A stretch of DNA of 13,958 nt. Source: Legionellales bacterium (GTDB taxonomy: Bacteria > Pseudomonadota > Gammaproteobacteria > PIVX01). Below the pieces are notes generated by a model. It saw only the letters and a program-made list of their open reading frames with translations. It was not told the origin of the DNA and did not search any database. Location: NCBI GenBank assembly GCA_013215905.1, contig JABSQI010000021.1, forward strand, positions 1 to 13,958. The letters are read 5' to 3'. This document shows positions 1 to 7,989 of the stretch, piece after piece (the first letter of the stretch is position 1; every line of letters begins with the position of its first letter). Made by a program: the position numbers and the translations under genes.

Positions 1-1
1 A

Positions 2-655
2 GTATTACAGAGTAAATTAAATGAGACACAGAGACTACATTATGAGAGTGAATTGAAGAAGTTAGAGTTAGAGGCACATAAGGCCCAAGAACAACAAAAA
101 ATGGAATCTCAGGAAAAACTCCAGCTCTACAAACAACAAATGGAAAATAAAGTTGATTTATTAAATAAAGAACTACAACAAGAAAAAAATAACACACAAA
201 TGTTAGAATATAGTCTAATGCAGCACAGAAAACACAATATGCGCACGGAATTGTTATTACAATTCCATAATCAACAATTTGGGAATCAAAACGAGCCTAT
301 TCAAGACTCTGGAATACAAAAATCAAAACAAGAAATACAATTAACACAACAACATTTAATAGAATTAAAACAACAAAATGATATCTTAACTTTGCAACTA
401 CAAGATATAGGTAGTATATCACCTGTACCATCTTCAACAAACTCACCAATATCTACTTTTGGCCCATTTCATATACCACATTTCTCTACTCAACATAATA
501 CATCAATACAACATAGACAAAGAAGAAAGCTACCTTTAATATGTAGCATGTCTGATAGTTATATAAAAAAATACAAATCTCGATCTTCAAGCCCTATATA
601 TGACTTTAATGATCAGACTCTACATATAATTGGTGACAATTTAACTTATGTATGA
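2..655 (+). CDS. Gln-rich coiled-coil protein, 3' part (5' end outside window)
   Basis: The reading frame is open to the left edge: codons upstream of the TTG at 53 continue without a stop back to position 2, so this is the C-terminal part of a longer protein. Roughly the first 125 visible residues are a charged, Gln/Lys/Glu-rich, heptad-like helical stretch typical of a long coiled coil. A Ser/Pro/Thr-rich, probably disordered segment follows (SPVPSSTNSPIS and neighbours), then a basic patch (HRQRRK) and a Ser-rich tail. No catalytic motif or membrane segment is visible. I do not recognise a family. Low-complexity coiled-coil proteins of this type are common among secreted effectors of intracellular bacteria, but that is only an analogy. 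It converges on bioA and is not part of the biotin operon. Confidence 0.7.
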   Translation, partial: VLQSKLNETQRLHYESELKKLELEAHKAQEQQKMESQEKLQLYKQQMENKVDLLNKELQQEKNNTQMLEYSLMQHRKHNMRTELLLQFHNQQFGNQNEPIQDSGIQKSKQEIQLTQQHLIELKQQNDILTLQLQDIGSISPVPSSTNSPISTFGPFHIPHFSTQHNTSIQHRQRRKLPLICSMSDSYIKKYKSRSSSPIYDFNDQTLHIIGDNLTYV

Positions 656-726
656 TATTCATTTTAGTAACGTAATTTATTCTATCCGAGTAACAATTAT
701 CACTATCAGAGCTAATCCCTGTAAAC

Positions 727-743
727 TTAGTATGTTATACTAA
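727..743. repeat. Perfect 7-bp inverted repeat with 3-nt loop
   Basis: TTAGTAT, loop GTT, ATACTAA lies between the convergent 3' ends of the coiled-coil gene and bioA. It is symmetric and could serve as a weak bidirectional 3' end, but the stem is AT-rich and no T-tract follows on either strand. I do not call it an intrinsic terminator. Confidence 0.35.
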
Positions 744-747
744 CCTG

Positions 748-2064
748 CTAATAAGATGATAATATAGCTTCTTGAGTTATCATTTTTATTCTTGATAAAA
801 TATCTTCTGATGCTATTAAAGGAGGAGCCCAATATATCGTATTTCCAAGTGGTCTCAACAAGAGCCCTCTTTTAGTAGCTTCCTGGTATACTTTGAATCC
901 GTGTCTTAAATGTTCATTGTTAATTACTAGATCTGCTGCGACTACTGACCCAATCCCTCTAATATTTTGAATAAGGCCAGTCTCGTTAGATATTTCTTGC
1001 ATATTCTTAATCAATGTATTCTCCATATTAGCAACCCTATTACATATATTTTGTTTTGAAAATATTTTCAAAGTTTCAAGAGCTAAACTTGCTCCCAGCA
1101 CACTTCCAGAATAAGTGTGCGAATGTAAGAAAGACTTCCCTTTTTCATAATCATCATAAAAAATATTATATATTCTATTAGTTGTCAGTACTGCACTAAA
1201 TGGCAACCATCCAGAAGTTAATCCTTTAGATAAACAAATAAAATCTGGCTGAACAGATATATATTCAAATGCTAGCATTCTGCCAGTTCTGCCAAATCCT
1301 GTCATTATTTCATCAGCAATAATATGGATGTTATTGTCCTTAGCCCAAGCGCAGAGTTTTTCAAGAAATGTCTTACTATATATCAACATTCCACCAGCTC
1401 CCTGTAGAATCGGCTCTACTATAATTGCAGTCGCTGTTTCTGAATAAGGCTCAAGTAGTTTAAGAGTTTTATTCCAATATTCATCTATATCTAACCATTT
1501 TGGATCATTCTTCCCATGCACATAAACAGGATCTATAAAAATTCCTTCAAACAGCAGTTTTTTATAAACATCTTTATAAATACCAATGTCACTAACACTC
1601 ATAGCCCCTAAGGTTTCTCCATGGTAACCATTTCTAAGAGCAATAAATTTTACCCTTTTATTTTCCTGCATGATCATTCTAGAATGAAAACTCATCTTTA
1701 TAGCAATTTCAATAGCACAAGACCCATCACCTGCATAAAATACTTTTTGTGCCATAGGCATCATTTTAGTCAATTCATCCGAAAGAGAAATAATAGTTTC
1801 ATTCGTCGTATTAGCAAAAATTACATGTTCAAATTTATTTATTTGTTTTAAAAGTGCATCCTTTAGGCTTGGATGATTGTGTCCAAGAGATTTACACCAC
1901 CAACTAGATATTCCATCTATTATTTTATCTCCATTAGATAGCTCTAAATAACAATCATATGCTTTATTTATAATTAGTGATTCGAAAATTTCATAATCTT
2001 TCATTTGAGAGCAAGGATGCCAATTCAATTTCAAATCTAACAACCTTAATTTTGACTCGCTCAT
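748..2064 (-). CDS. bioA: BioA, adenosylmethionine-8-amino-7-oxononanoate aminotransferase
   Basis: This PLP-dependent class III aminotransferase of the cytoplasm converts KAPA to DAPA, using S-adenosylmethionine as amino donor in characterised homologues, in the antepenultimate step of biotin synthesis. At 438 residues it is full length (E. coli about 429). Visible motifs are GISSWW near residues 48-53, the GDGS phosphate-binding loop near 112-115, GYHGET at 146-151 with the cofactor-stacking Tyr147, IADEIMTGFGRTG with Asp251 for the pyridine nitrogen, and LSKGLTSGW with Lys280 as the PLP lysine. It is divergent from bioBFHCD, as in many gammaproteobacteria. The ATG at 2064 lacks a clear Shine-Dalgarno; the sequence directly upstream is instead a BirA-box half-site (GGTTTACAA on the coding strand). 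Repression by BirA is therefore likely, both here and at bioB. Confidence 0.96.
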   Translation of the reverse strand: MSESKLRLLDLKLNWHPCSQMKDYEIFESLIINKAYDCYLELSNGDKIIDGISSWWCKSLGHNHPSLKDALLKQINKFEHVIFANTTNETIISLSDELTKMMPMAQKVFYAGDGSCAIEIAIKMSFHSRMIMQENKRVKFIALRNGYHGETLGAMSVSDIGIYKDVYKKLLFEGIFIDPVYVHGKNDPKWLDIDEYWNKTLKLLEPYSETATAIIVEPILQGAGGMLIYSKTFLEKLCAWAKDNNIHIIADEIMTGFGRTGRMLAFEYISVQPDFICLSKGLTSGWLPFSAVLTTNRIYNIFYDDYEKGKSFLHSHTYSGSVLGASLALETLKIFSKQNICNRVANMENTLIKNMQEISNETGLIQNIRGIGSVVAADLVINNEHLRHGFKVYQEATKRGLLLRPLGNTIYWAPPLIASEDILSRIKMITQEAILSSY

Positions 2065-2097
2065 TTGTAAACCATTTAATTAATTTGTAGTTGACTA
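2065..2097. promoter_or_regulatory. Candidate BirA operator (bioO)
   Basis: The left half-site TTGTAAACC (2065-2073) is identical to the known BirA-box half-site. After a 15-nt spacer comes AGTTGACTA (2089-2097), which matches the expected GGTTTACAA at 6 of 9 positions. The spacing is of the same class as the E. coli bio operator. The right half overlaps the -35 element of the bioB promoter, and the whole site lies at or just downstream of the predicted bioA transcription start. Occupancy could therefore block both directions. The BirA encoded nearby retains the N-terminal DNA-binding domain needed for this. Confidence 0.65.
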
Positions 2098-2119
2098 AAA
2101 TTATTGTAACATTTACTAT
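2091..2119 (+). promoter_or_regulatory. Predicted bioBFHCD promoter
   Basis: The -35 TTGACT (2091-2096), 17-nt spacer and -10 TACTAT (2114-2119) predict a start near 2126 and a short leader of about 24 nt before the bioB ATG at 2150. The -35 lies inside the right BirA half-site. It is a sigma-70-like assignment from sequence only. Confidence 0.6.
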
Positions 2120-2132
2120 TCCCAATTTACAA
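2103..2132 (-). promoter_or_regulatory. Predicted bioA promoter
   Basis: On the minus strand the -35 TTGTAA (plus-strand 2127-2132), 18-nt spacer and -10 TACAAT (plus-strand 2103-2108, 5 of 6 to consensus) predict a start near 2096. This promoter interleaves face to face with the bioB promoter, resembling the arrangement in the E. coli bio control region. The transcript would begin inside or next to the BirA operator. Confidence 0.5.
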
Positions 2133-2149
2133 ACTAATGTTAAATTTTT

Positions 2150-3097
2150 ATGAAAAATAAGTCTTGGTGCGAAGAAAAAATTTTAAGTTTATTTAATATT
2201 TCTTTCTTAGAACTACTATTCCAATCCTATAAAATTCATAGAAACAATTTTGATGCTACAAAATTTGAATTTTGTACTCTCTCAAGTATAAAGACTGGTG
2301 CTTGTCCAGAAAATTGTGCATACTGCACTCAAAGCGGACATTTTCGTACATCTACAAAAATAGAGAAACTAATAGATTTAGAGCAAGTTATATCTCAAGC
2401 CATGAAAGCTAAAGAAAACGGCGCTAAAAGATTCTGTATGGGAGCAGCATGGAGAAGCCCCCCTAAGAAAGATATAGATAAAGTTCTTGAAATGATAAAA
2501 GCTGTGAAAAATCTGGGGCTAGAAACATGTGCAACTTTAGGTATGTTAAGCAAAGAACAGGCAAACAAATTAAAACAAGCAGGATTAGACTATTATAATC
2601 ATAATATAGATACTTCTCCAAATTATTATAAAAAAATTATCACTACAAGAACATATCAAGATCGAATAGATACCATTAAAAATATTATTAATGCCGATAT
2701 TAATCTATGTTGTGGTGGAATATTAGGGATGGGTGAAACCAAGATTGACATAGCACATTTCTTATTAGAGTTATATAATCTACCAATACATCCTAAAAGC
2801 ATTCCGATTAATAAATTAATCCCAATGAAAAACACACCTTTAGAAAATTCTAAAGAAATAGACAGTTTTGATTTTGTTAAAACTATTGCTATTACAAGAC
2901 AAATGTTTCCTAAATCAGTTATAAGATTATCTGGAAATAGAAAAAGCATGTCAAATGAATTACAATCCTTATGCTTTATGGCAGGGGCAAATTCAATTTT
3001 TATAGGGGAAAAATTATTTACTTCTAAAAATTCTTCATATCCAGATGACTCACATCTTTTTGACTCTCTTAATATAAGTAGTATAGATGTTAAGTAA
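2150..3097 (+). CDS. bioB: BioB, biotin synthase (radical SAM)
   Basis: It catalyses the last step of biotin synthesis, sulfur insertion into dethiobiotin, using a radical-SAM 4Fe-4S cluster and a sacrificial 2Fe-2S cluster. The 315 residues carry the radical-SAM motif C52-x3-C56-x2-C59 ([15 protein letters not shown]). The expected 2Fe-2S ligands are all present by alignment: C96 (RFCMGAAWR), C127 (ETCATLGML), C187 ([12 protein letters not shown]) and R259 (VIRLSGNR). Two small departures are CCGG where CSGG is usual, and SGNR where SAGR is usual; neither touches a known ligand. Length is slightly below E. coli BioB (346), mainly from a shorter C-terminus. It is the first gene of the operon and its end overlaps bioF by 11 bp. 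The ATG has only a weak Shine-Dalgarno. Confidence 0.97.
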   Translation: MKNKSWCEEKILSLFNISFLELLFQSYKIHRNNFDATKFEFCTLSSIKTGACPENCAYCTQSGHFRTSTKIEKLIDLEQVISQAMKAKENGAKRFCMGAAWRSPPKKDIDKVLEMIKAVKNLGLETCATLGMLSKEQANKLKQAGLDYYNHNIDTSPNYYKKIITTRTYQDRIDTIKNIINADINLCCGGILGMGETKIDIAHFLLELYNLPIHPKSIPINKLIPMKNTPLENSKEIDSFDFVKTIAITRQMFPKSVIRLSGNRKSMSNELQSLCFMAGANSIFIGEKLFTSKNSSYPDDSHLFDSLNISSIDVK

Positions 3098-4229
3098 AAT
3101 TAAATACAATTTAGCAAATATTAGAAATCAGAATCTTATTCGTAAGAGAATATTAATTTCAAAGCGATTGAATAATAATATAATTATAAACAAAAAGAAG
3201 TATATTAACTTCTCTAGTAATGATTACCTAGGATTAATGCAACATCCTGATATATTAAATACAGTAAAAATATCACTAGAAAAAAATGGTCTTGGTAGCA
3301 GCGCTTCGATGTTAATATCAGGCTTCCATGATAGCCACTACCGACTTGAAGAAAATTTTTCAGCTTGGCTAGGATTTGATAAAGCTATCTTATTTAATTC
3401 AGGTTATCTAGCCAACCTTGGGGTAATAAACACTATTGCAAATAGAAATATCTGTATTGCATCAGATAGGCTATGTCATGCATCTATTCTAGAGGGAATC
3501 AAACTTTCAATGGCAAAAAATCATAGATACAAACATTGCTCTATCTCAAGTCTCATTCGTATTTTACAATCAAAAAACCCCAAAATTGTCATCACAGAAA
3601 GTATATTTAGTATGGAAGGAACCATTGCGCCTATTCGAAAGATAATCAACTTATCAAAGAAACATGATTATCAAACAATTATAGATGATGCGCATGGAAT
3701 TGGTATTTTAGGAGATAAAGGTCGTGGGATCTGTTCATATAATAATATATCGCAATCTGATATTGGATGTTTAGTAATTCCATTAGGAAAAGCGTTTAAT
3801 GCTATGGGTGCAATAGTAGCCGGGGGAAATAATATAATAGAATCAATTATACAATTTTCTAAAGAGTTTAAATATACAACATCATTACCGCCTGCAATAT
3901 GTGATGGAATTAATAGAACACTTTCTATAATATCTAATGACGAATGGAGAAGATCTGCCTTAATGGAAATTATAGATTTTTTTAATTATTTAGCAGCTGA
4001 GAAAAAAATTTCACTTGTTACAAAGCAAACAACTCCTATAAGAACAATAATTATAGATGATAATAGCAAGGTAATGAAAATACAAAAGGCTCTACTAGAA
4101 AAAGGATTTCTTATTGGGGCCGTTCGTCCTCCAACGGTTCCTAGCGCAAGAATTAGAATATCCTTAAATTGCTTACATACAAAATCTCAAATTAATTCAC
4201 TATTAACACACATATATAAATATCTATGA
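3087..4229 (+). CDS. bioF: BioF, 8-amino-7-oxononanoate synthase
   Basis: This PLP enzyme of the alpha-oxoamine synthase family condenses pimeloyl-ACP (or -CoA) with alanine to give KAPA. The 380 residues match the family length. Visible features are [10 protein letters not shown] at 41-50, the [15 protein letters not shown] segment (70-84), Leu-Cys-His with the PLP-stacking His131, DDAHG with Asp201 and His203, and [12 protein letters not shown] with the Schiff-base Lys235. The start at 3087 lies inside the 3' end of bioB, suggesting translational coupling, and the stop overlaps the bioH ATG (ATGA). All key residues are intact. Confidence 0.95.
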   Translation: MLSKIKYNLANIRNQNLIRKRILISKRLNNNIIINKKKYINFSSNDYLGLMQHPDILNTVKISLEKNGLGSSASMLISGFHDSHYRLEENFSAWLGFDKAILFNSGYLANLGVINTIANRNICIASDRLCHASILEGIKLSMAKNHRYKHCSISSLIRILQSKNPKIVITESIFSMEGTIAPIRKIINLSKKHDYQTIIDDAHGIGILGDKGRGICSYNNISQSDIGCLVIPLGKAFNAMGAIVAGGNNIIESIIQFSKEFKYTTSLPPAICDGINRTLSIISNDEWRRSALMEIIDFFNYLAAEKKISLVTKQTTPIRTIIIDDNSKVMKIQKALLEKGFLIGAVRPPTVPSARIRISLNCLHTKSQINSLLTHIYKYL

Positions 4230-4924
4230 GCTATATTAATAATTTATACTTCATCCCAGGATGGGGGTTTAAGGCAAAAATTATCAGACAATTCTATATT
4301 AACAACCATAACTTATTAGAGCTAGATTATTTTAATTTAAGCAATTTATCTATGTCAAATATAACACAGATATTGGCAAAGCAAATAAAACCATCTTCAT
4401 ATATAATTGGATGGTCATTAGGGGGTTTATTTGCTATTAAAATAGCATATTTATATCCTGAGAAAGTTAAGAAACTTATTTTAATTTCCAGTCAACCTAA
4501 ATTATCAGAAGACACAAATTGGCAAGGTATAAAACAGCAACAATTTAATCAAATAAGAATACAATTATCAAAAAATATTTCAACATTTCATAGAAAATTC
4601 CTTCATCTAGTTAATCACCCTAATAGAGATCCTAATACATTACAACACTTAAATATAAATCACTGTATATTTAATAAAAAATCTTGTCTAACTTTATTAG
4701 ATTTAGCCCAAAGAATAGATTTAAGACAAGACTACAAATTAATAAATTCAAAAATATTACATTTAATAGCAGAAAAAGATGCAATCATTAAACAACGAGG
4801 GGAACATCTTATGGACCTGAACCCCATGACAGCAATAAAGTCTTTTAAACAAGCAACCCATGCAGAATTCATTAAAACAACAAATCAATACCAAATAATA
4901 ATAGAGAATTTTATTAATGAATAA
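4226..4924 (+). CDS. bioH: BioH, pimeloyl-ACP methyl ester carboxylesterase
   Basis: This alpha/beta hydrolase removes the methyl ester from pimeloyl-ACP methyl ester and so closes the BioC-BioH route that diverts fatty-acid synthesis to pimelate. The 232 residues include FIPGWGF at 9-15 (oxyanion region), the nucleophile elbow GWSLGG with Ser64, EKDAII with Asp185 and THAEF with His212, giving a complete catalytic triad. It is a little shorter than E. coli BioH (256). The ATGA overlap with bioF and 8-bp overlap with bioC place it firmly in the operon. Because BioH is the most frequently replaced gene of the pathway (bioG, bioK, bioJ and others), its presence here identifies the E. coli-type route. 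Confidence 0.92.
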   Translation: MSYINNLYFIPGWGFKAKIIRQFYINNHNLLELDYFNLSNLSMSNITQILAKQIKPSSYIIGWSLGGLFAIKIAYLYPEKVKKLILISSQPKLSEDTNWQGIKQQQFNQIRIQLSKNISTFHRKFLHLVNHPNRDPNTLQHLNINHCIFNKKSCLTLLDLAQRIDLRQDYKLINSKILHLIAEKDAIIKQRGEHLMDLNPMTAIKSFKQATHAEFIKTTNQYQIIIENFINE

Positions 4925-5672
4925 ATATTTTAAAACTAACATAAGGAAATTATTTAATGATGCAAAACATACTTATGATGTTTCTTGTAATATACAAAAT
5001 AGAGTAGCTAAAGAATGCATAGAGATGCTTATTAAAAATAGAGATACATTCAACACTGTGGGAGATTTTGCTTGTGGCACTGGTGCAAATACTTTAATTT
5101 TATTAGATAACATCAAATATTCAAGGTGCTTAGCAGCTGATATGTCTGATGCATTAATTAAGATAGCGCGAGATAGACTAAATGCAAGAAATATTCATTT
5201 CTTAATTTCTGACATAGATAATTATATTTTCAAAAATAATATCTTCAATTTAATTTTCTGTAATATGGGATTACAATGGTCATCTAACATAGAAAATACT
5301 ATTAAGATATTTAATTACTATCTACAAAAAAAAGGAATTTTAGCATTTTCTATTCCTGAAAAAGACAATTTTCCCGAATTAAAAACAGAATACAAAATAT
5401 CAATCTATTCGAGTGATATAGTTAAAAAAATTTTATCCTCTAACAATTATAATTTAATAAGATACCATTTTGTATCTTATACTACATATTTTGAGAGTGC
5501 CTATCTTGCAGTTAAATCTATTAAATCAATAGGAGCAAATTTTTATCCAAATAGACTAAAGCATACTGTAGGATTATCTAAATCATCCTGCGATAAATTC
5601 TTCCACAATACAAAAAATATATCTTTGACATATAAAATAGGTATATATTTAGCAGCAAAAAATAATGACTAA
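4917..5672 (+). CDS. bioC: BioC, malonyl-ACP O-methyltransferase
   Basis: This SAM-dependent methyltransferase methylates malonyl-ACP (or -CoA) so that it can be elongated as a disguised fatty-acid primer toward pimelate. The 251 residues match the family. The N-terminus has the BioC-type pattern of a short helix with F..A..TYD...N.Q (residues 13-27), followed by SAM motif I GDFACGTGANTL (49-60), the acidic AADMS that follows motif I, and the NMGLQW motif typical of BioC (LQW after motif III). The extreme 3' end overlaps bioD by 8 bp. I see no truncation or missing motif. Confidence 0.92.
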   Translation: MNKYFKTNIRKLFNDAKHTYDVSCNIQNRVAKECIEMLIKNRDTFNTVGDFACGTGANTLILLDNIKYSRCLAADMSDALIKIARDRLNARNIHFLISDIDNYIFKNNIFNLIFCNMGLQWSSNIENTIKIFNYYLQKKGILAFSIPEKDNFPELKTEYKISIYSSDIVKKILSSNNYNLIRYHFVSYTTYFESAYLAVKSIKSIGANFYPNRLKHTVGLSKSSCDKFFHNTKNISLTYKIGIYLAAKNND

Positions 5673-6348
5673 AACTATTTTCATAACGGGGACAGATACT
5701 GAAATTGGTAAAACATACGTTTCACTTAGTCTTATCAATACATTTAACAAAGAAGGATTTTCTACATTTGGAATTAAGCTAATTGCATCTGGATGTAAAA
5801 TAGACGCAAATGGTTCCCTCTTGAATGAAGATGCCCTTCTATTGCAAAAAATATCTACAATATCCAAGCCATATAATGTTGTTAATCCTATTAGATTTAA
5901 AGAACCCATTGCCCCAAACATAGCAGCTAACAATACTAACACAAAATTATCATCTGGCTTTATTAAACAAAAATTATTAGATTCTATTCAACAAGATGCT
6001 GAACTAAACCTTATAGAAGGAATTGGAGGATGGGCAATCCCTATAAACAATAAAATCCTACTTGCAAACATTATATCTGAATTACAAATACCAATTATAC
6101 TAGTAGTAGGTATTAAACTGGGGTGTCTTAATCATTCTATTTTAACTAATCATATGATTAGTAGTATGAAAATACCATTTATTGGATGGATTGCAAATTG
6201 TTTAAATCAAGAAACAAAAGAAGTTAACCAAAATATACAAACTTTAAAAAACCATATAGATGCCCCATGCTTAGATATCATCCCTTATTCCCAAAAAAAT
6301 ATTATTCCACAAATTAATATTAGCAAAATTAATAAATTTTTATTTTAA
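5665..6348 (+). CDS. bioD: BioD, ATP-dependent dethiobiotin synthetase
   Basis: BioD closes the ureido ring of dethiobiotin from DAPA, CO2 and ATP. The 227 residues carry the P-loop variant GTDTEIGKT (residues 9-17), a Lys37 segment GIKLIASGC corresponding to the usual KPVxxG catalytic stretch, EGIGGWAIPIN where EGAGG is usual, and VVGIKLGCLNHSILT (a signature region near 149). The substitution KLIASG for KPVASG is mild. This is the last gene of the operon; its stop overlaps the birA stop by 9 bp on the opposite strand, leaving no room for an independent terminator between them. Confidence 0.94.
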   Translation: MTKTIFITGTDTEIGKTYVSLSLINTFNKEGFSTFGIKLIASGCKIDANGSLLNEDALLLQKISTISKPYNVVNPIRFKEPIAPNIAANNTNTKLSSGFIKQKLLDSIQQDAELNLIEGIGGWAIPINNKILLANIISELQIPIILVVGIKLGCLNHSILTNHMISSMKIPFIGWIANCLNQETKEVNQNIQTLKNHIDAPCLDIIPYSQKNIIPQINISKINKFLF

Positions 6349-7308
6349 AATAGTTGCATCTCCAGAAGAAATAGTTTTTATGTCCCCATTACTAATTCTT
6401 AGCATTAAATTCCCATTGCTGTTTATTCCATAACCAACACCGCTTATTTTATTTTTCTCAGATTTAATTTTAACTAAACTATCAAACAAAAGATCTCTTG
6501 TATTCCATTCTAAAATAAATTCATCTAAACCATTTTTCACAAATTTATCTATATATTCCAAAGTATTATTAATGATTTCAAAAGAGAGAGTATTTCTATC
6601 GTAGTCTAATCCTGTTATTTTTTTTAGTGAAGTCCATTTTTGATTTATCATATTATCACTGTCTTTAGCCATATTGACATTTAATCCAATACCCATAACA
6701 ACTTTACTGAATCCATTGGATTCAGCTTGAATCTCCACCAAAATTCCAGCTAGTTTCCTTGTATTATAAATAATATCATTAGGCCATTTAATATATAATT
6801 TTTCATTTAAATTGCATACATTTTCAATGCTTTTACAAAGTGCAAGACCTGCAATTAAGCTAAGACCAGATAACTCACTTACATCTTTATTTAATGAATA
6901 TAAAATTGTTAAATGAATATTCTTTGCGAATGGAGAATACCAGGAACGACCCATTCTACCTTTACCAGTGGTTTGTAACTCTGACATACATATTTGTATT
7001 TGCGAATCTGTGCCTATCTTTCTTTTCATATGCTCATTAGTAGAATCCACACTTTCTAAAATTTCTATATCAACATTTTTTTTCCTTAATCCTGATTTTA
7101 TTTTTAATTTATCTAAAAGAATTAGAGAATCTTCCATTATATACCCTTTTCCTTTAATAGATTTTATATTTATTCCAAGATTTTGAATTTTCTGGATATT
7201 TTTCCAAACTCCCGCGCGAGTTATACCGAGGCTATCTCCAATCGAAGTACCATCATGAAATTCATTATTATTTAATAATTGTATGATTTTCAGCAAATTA
7301 TCATTCAT
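6340..7308 (-). CDS. birA: BirA, biotin-protein ligase and biotin operon repressor
   Basis: BirA activates biotin to biotinoyl-AMP, transfers it to carrier proteins such as the acetyl-CoA carboxylase BCCP and, in the regulatory class, represses the bio genes. The 322 residues start with an HTH_11-type winged helix (about 1-60, with TSIGDSLGITRAGVWKNIQ as the helix-turn-helix), so this is the bifunctional form. The ligase domain shows TTGKGRMGRSWYSP (113-126) as the biotinoyl-AMP loop, KWPND at 174-178 and RKLAGILVE with Lys185. A small SH3-like C-terminal domain follows. A Shine-Dalgarno AAGGA lies close before the ATG. Together with the operator-like repeat at 2065-2097 this gives a closed regulatory loop. 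Confidence 0.95.
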   Translation of the reverse strand: MNDNLLKIIQLLNNNEFHDGTSIGDSLGITRAGVWKNIQKIQNLGINIKSIKGKGYIMEDSLILLDKLKIKSGLRKKNVDIEILESVDSTNEHMKRKIGTDSQIQICMSELQTTGKGRMGRSWYSPFAKNIHLTILYSLNKDVSELSGLSLIAGLALCKSIENVCNLNEKLYIKWPNDIIYNTRKLAGILVEIQAESNGFSKVVMGIGLNVNMAKDSDNMINQKWTSLKKITGLDYDRNTLSFEIINNTLEYIDKFVKNGLDEFILEWNTRDLLFDSLVKIKSEKNKISGVGYGINSNGNLMLRISNGDIKTISSGDATILK

Positions 7309-7380
7309 TTTCCTTATCTCTTAGTATAACAAATCTTTACTATGATACTTGCTATACATTTTAATAATTACAATGTAGAA

Positions 7381-7409
7381 ATTATATACAACCAAACCTT
7401 TCTAGGCAA
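7381..7409 (-). promoter_or_regulatory. Predicted birA promoter
   Basis: On the minus strand, a perfect -10 TATAAT (plus-strand 7381-7386) lies 17 nt from a weak -35 TTGCCT (plus-strand 7404-7409), giving a start near 7374 and a leader of about 66 nt. The 16-bp palindrome at 7411-7426 lies immediately upstream of the -35. Confidence 0.45.
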
Positions 7410-7410
7410 A

Positions 7411-7426
7411 TTAAACCATGGTTTAA
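7411..7426. repeat. 16-bp perfect palindrome upstream of birA
   Basis: TTAAACCATGGTTTAA is its own reverse complement. It sits in the 165-bp space between birA and the flavoprotein fragment, directly beyond the predicted birA -35, where a regulator could bind. Its half TTAAACC recalls part of the BirA box (GTAAACC), but the halves abut rather than being 15-16 nt apart. Confidence 0.55.
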
Positions 7427-7473
7427 ATCAACTTAAACTATTTAATAAACACAATAACATATTACCTATAATA

Positions 7474-7989
7474 TCATGCTTGTTCTAATATCAAAGCTTT
7501 AATGTAGGTATAAAACTGGCTATCAAATATTTGTTTTGGATCAAACCTATTTTTATTCTCTATCCAATTTAAAATATTAGGGTAAGAATTTACAACTTGC
7601 TTCTTTCCATAATGTAGCCTATAGGGCAAATAAAATGTACCACCTAATTCATTAACTATATCTATAGTATCTTCAGTAAATTTTTTCATAGCTATTTCTT
7701 CATTTTGATTTTGATGTTGTGAGAATAAACAAACAGCCGCAAACATATCTGTTGTTGCATATGGTAGCAGAGATATAGAATCTGGCTTCAGATCTCTAAT
7801 AGTAATATTTAATATATTGGTTTTATGCTGCAAAATAAGATTTTTGAATTTTGATAAAAATTCTTTGATATTGTTTTTTGGAATAAAATATTCATGTAGA
7901 ATATCCTTATTATTCCCATACAAAGGCCAAAGAATATGAATGTCCGTATTCATAGCATTGTTTCTTGAGATATTCTTAGATCTTAGCAT
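7474..7989 (-). pseudogene. C-terminal fragment of FAD-linked oxidoreductase, -1 frame continuation
   Basis: These 171 residues are the missing C-terminal part of the flavoprotein encoded immediately upstream. SRNNAMN at 8-14 with the following DI, the DILHEYFIP segment near 29-37 and the GGTFYLPYRLHYGKKQ...NRFDPKQIFDSQFYTYI tail are what one expects at the end of aldonolactone-oxidase-type proteins. The frame starts with ATG at 7989 overlapping the upstream stop as ATGCTAA, with the ATG formed by the last base of an A6 tract. No Shine-Dalgarno of its own is obvious. It is either the result of a one-base deletion in the homopolymer, restored by transcript slippage adding an A or by -1 frameshifting, or made separately by stop-start coupling. 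The frame is otherwise free of damage. Confidence 0.7.

Noticed and set aside
727..743. Hairpin as a rho-independent terminator for bioA or the coiled-coil gene
   Set aside because: The stem is only AT-rich and no T-tract follows on either strand; kept only as an inverted repeat.
2656..2949. Antisense open frame within bioB, and similar ones within bioA, bioD, birA, brnQ and the flavoprotein gene
   Set aside because: They lie wholly or almost wholly inside well-supported genes with intact motifs and encode low-complexity hydrophobic sequence; frame shadows of AT-rich coding DNA.
7411..7426. Palindrome as a second BirA operator autoregulating birA
   Set aside because: The half-sites abut, while BirA boxes need about 15-16 nt between halves, and the TTGT part of the box is missing.
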